Shown piece by piece: positions 35,516 through 37,302 of a DNA stretch of 37,302 bases (the first letter of the stretch is position 1; each line of letters begins with the position of its first letter). Both the position numbers and the translations under genes were made by a program. The notes beneath the pieces were generated by a model, which saw nothing but the letters and a program-made list of their open reading frames with translations, did no database searches and was not told where the DNA came from. The stretch covers positions 1 to 37,302 of the forward strand of contig NZ_QGGG01000026.1 in the NCBI RefSeq assembly GCF_003148475.1, given 5' to 3'. This DNA is from Pseudaminobacter salicylatoxidans (lineage in GTDB: Bacteria; Pseudomonadota; Alphaproteobacteria; Rhizobiales; Rhizobiaceae).

Positions 35516-36871
35516 CTACTTGATCGCATCCCAGCTTTTCTGGATTTCGGCCGCCACGTCGCCCGCCGGCTTGCCGCCGACCAGATCGATCATGCCGGTC
35601 CAGAAGGCGCCCGCGCCGATCTTGCCGGGCATCAGGTCCGAGCCGTCGAAGCGGAAGGTCGAGGCGGTGGCGAGGATTTCGCCCTGCTTCTTCAGCGCGT
35701 CGCTGGCATAGGCCTCCTGGTTGACCGATTTGAACGGCGTGACGAAGCTGCCCTGCGCCATCCACAGCTCATGCGCCAGCGGCATCTTCAGGAAGTCGAT
35801 GAAGGCGCGCGCGGCCTTCGAATCCTTGGTGATCATGGCCAGCGTGCCCGCGCCCAGCACCGGGTTGCCCAGCTCCGGCTTCGAGGCATAGGGCGGGAAG
35901 TAGAAGAAGTCCGCATCCTGTCCCAGCTTCGTGCCTTCAGGGAAGAAGGACGGGATGAACGAGGCCTGATGGTGCAGATAGCACTTCGGCGGAACGGCGA
36001 AGAGGCCCTTGGGGCTGTCGCGGAAATCGGTCGCCGCCACGGCGGAAGCGCCGCCGTCCACCAGTTTGTCGTCGGTGGCGATCTTGGAGAAAATGTCGAG
36101 CGCACCGACCACGGCCGGATCGTTGAACGGAATGTCGTTCGTCACCCACTTGTCGTAGGTCTCGGGCGGCTGCGTGCGCAGCATGATGTCCTCGACCCAG
36201 TCGGTCGCCGGCCACCCGGTCGCACCGCCGGAGCCCAGCCCGATGCACCAGGGTTTGCCGCCGTCGGCCACGATCTTGTCCGACAGCGCCTGCAGTTCCT
36301 CCTGCGTCCTGGGAACCTCGTAGCCGGCTTCCTCGAAATTGTCGGGCGAATACCAGACCAGCGACTTCACGTCGGCCTTGTAGGGGAAGGCATAGAAGCC
36401 GGGCTTGCCGTCCTTGTCCTTGTAGGTGCCGAGATCGACCCAGGATCGGCCCGCGCCGTAATTCTCCTTCACCCATTCCGCCGTTTCATCGCCGAGTGGG
36501 GTCAGGAAACCCTTGGAGGCAAGGTCCTGTATCAGGCCCGGCTGCGGCAGGATGGCGATATTGGGCGGGCTGCCGGCCTGCGTGTCGATGACGATCTGCT
36601 GCTCGTAGTTCTCGGAGGAGGAATATTTCAGCTCCACGCCCGTGGCCTGGACAAAATATTCCAGCACGTTGCGTACCAGCGCCTCGTCCTCGCCGCGCCA
36701 CGGGCCGAAGATGGTCAGCGTCTCGTCCTTGAGATCGACCTTCTGGAGGTCGTCGAAATCCTGCCAGTGGAAACGGGCATCCTCGCCCGGCTTGAACTTC
36801 AGCTCCGCATGCGCGGGTGCGCCGAGCGCAAGTGCTGCCAGCGCCGCGCCCAGAAAAAGGCCTTTGTGCAT
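35516..36871 (-). CDS. aglE: alpha-glucoside ABC transporter substrate-binding protein
   Basis: A 451-residue periplasmic binding protein of extracellular solute-binding family 1. A signal peptide ([22 protein letters not shown], cut after AHA) leads to the mature start [51 protein letters not shown] and [22 protein letters not shown] are typical of the AglE group. The start is fixed by GGGAGG just upstream of ATG 36871; the frame runs 51 codons further without signal-peptide character. It is the first gene of the operon, preceded by two LacI-type palindromes. Confidence 0.94.
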   Translation of the reverse strand: MHKGLFLGAALAALALGAPAHAELKFKPGEDARFHWQDFDDLQKVDLKDETLTIFGPWRGEDEALVRNVLEYFVQATGVELKYSSSENYEQQIVIDTQAGSPPNIAILPQPGLIQDLASKGFLTPLGDETAEWVKENYGAGRSWVDLGTYKDKDGKPGFYAFPYKADVKSLVWYSPDNFEEAGYEVPRTQEELQALSDKIVADGGKPWCIGLGSGGATGWPATDWVEDIMLRTQPPETYDKWVTNDIPFNDPAVVGALDIFSKIATDDKLVDGGASAVAATDFRDSPKGLFAVPPKCYLHHQASFIPSFFPEGTKLGQDADFFYFPPYASKPELGNPVLGAGTLAMITKDSKAARAFIDFLKMPLAHELWMAQGSFVTPFKSVNQEAYASDALKKQGEILATASTFRFDGSDLMPGKIGAGAFWTGMIDLVGGKPAGDVAAEIQKSWDAIK

Positions 36872-36977
36872 CGAGTGTCCTCCCGTTCGGTCATTTTCCC
36901 GGACGAACCTCCCTTCGTCCCGCCGACACCGCCCAGGGCGCCCCGCTTCAGGCGGGATCGCAAGGCTTCCGAAAGGA

Positions 36978-37009
36978 ACTTTCTTTCGAAAGTCTCCAAA
37001 GCGCTTTGG
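36978..37009. promoter_or_regulatory. two LacI-type operator-like palindromes upstream of aglE
   Basis: CCAAAGCGCTTTGG (36996-37009) is a perfect 14-bp palindrome with a central CG. CTTTCGAAAG (36983-36992) is a second perfect palindrome with a central CG, nested in ACTTTC-TTTC-GAAAGT (36978-36993). Their centres are 15 bases apart. Central-CG palindromes are the usual form of LacI-family operators, and agl operons in rhizobia are controlled by the LacI-type AglR. They lie 107-138 bases upstream of the aglE start; no clear promoter was found between. Confidence 0.65.
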
Positions 37010-37144
37010 CTCGGGGCGCATCATCGCCGTGGAAAAGCGCGGGTGTCAAGCGAAGGGCAGGTGGCGGGGAGCGGCAGGCTATCGACATTCGCGCCGGGGG
37101 GCTTTAGGGCGAGGCAGACGACGTCAACGCTGAAAGGCCCGCCC

Positions 37145-37302
37145 ATGACCGCAAAGACCCTGATTGCCCCTTCGGTCCTGTCGGCCGATTTCTCCCGCCT
37201 CGGCGACGAGGTCGAGGCGGTGGCAGCCAGCGGCGCCGACTGGATCCATCTCGACGTCATGGACGGCCATTTCGTCCCCAACATCACCTTCGGCCCGCCG
37301 GT
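37145..37302 (+). CDS. rpe: ribulose-phosphate 3-epimerase (5' part, runs off the window)
   Basis: The first 52 codons are visible. They encode [19 protein letters not shown], then [23 protein letters not shown], the unmistakable N-terminus of Rpe with its metal-binding His and Asp (HLDVMDG). The enzyme interconverts ribulose 5-phosphate and xylulose 5-phosphate. AAAGG lies about ten bases upstream of the ATG. It diverges from aglE across 273 bases. Confidence 0.95.
   Translation, partial: MTAKTLIAPSVLSADFSRLGDEVEAVAASGADWIHLDVMDGHFVPNITFGPP

Overview
The window looks like a chromosomal segment of an alphaproteobacterium of the order Hyphomicrobiales (Rhizobiales), most likely Phyllobacteriaceae (Mesorhizobium/Aminobacter-like). 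This is inferred from the high GC content, the glnD-murJ-trpS-usp-nfu gene order, an Irr-type iron box, an aglEFGAK-type alpha-glucoside operon, MmcB, and rhizobial palindromic intergenic repeats. Genus-level placement is inference, since no database was searched. No tRNA, rRNA, CRISPR array, insertion sequence or prophage was seen. Reading frames are mostly tightly packed and look intact.

Layout. 1-2.6 kb (minus strand): a possible gene start running off the left edge, a long palindromic repeat, an Rsm22-family methyltransferase, a second palindromic element, and an Hsp70-like ATPase lacking the substrate-binding half. 2.85-9.8 kb (plus): glnD (PII uridylyltransferase), murJ (lipid II flippase), trpS, a universal stress protein, and an Nfu-type Fe-S scaffold whose promoter overlaps an Irr-like box; a strong terminator follows. 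9.9-16.1 kb (minus): an L,D-transpeptidase lipoprotein, pncB, a MATE exporter, an FGGY (D-ribulokinase-like) kinase and pncA. pncA and pncB together make nicotinate mononucleotide from nicotinamide (NAD salvage). 16.5-21 kb: ferredoxin-NADP reductase (fpr), an RlpA-like double-psi barrel protein, a TetA-like MFS exporter and an aldehyde dehydrogenase, closed by a second strong terminator.

21.1-24.3 kb is the most interesting region, an iron-storage locus. A FAD/NAD(P)H ferredoxin-reductase-like gene (minus) and a plus-strand series (unknown Cys-rich 168-aa protein, 61-residue exported peptide, Bfd-like [2Fe-2S] ferredoxin, bacterioferritin) diverge from a 438-base region. That region contains a perfect 11-bp-arm Irr-type palindrome and a pair of 15-bp direct repeats. 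The arrangement suggests an iron-regulated storage and mobilisation module with two uncharacterised members.

24.4-30.4 kb: dut, a HAD phosphatase, a PEP-mutase/isocitrate-lyase-family enzyme and a Cys/Thr-type trans-3-hydroxy-L-proline dehydratase, in two overlapping gene pairs; then an EI24/CysZ-like membrane protein (minus), an adenosine-kinase-type PfkB kinase (plus), mmcB (minus) and a small WYL-like protein (minus). 30.4-36.9 kb (minus): alpha-glucoside uptake and hydrolysis operon aglE-F-G-A-K, headed by two LacI-type palindromes but with no regulator gene in view. The window ends inside rpe (plus).
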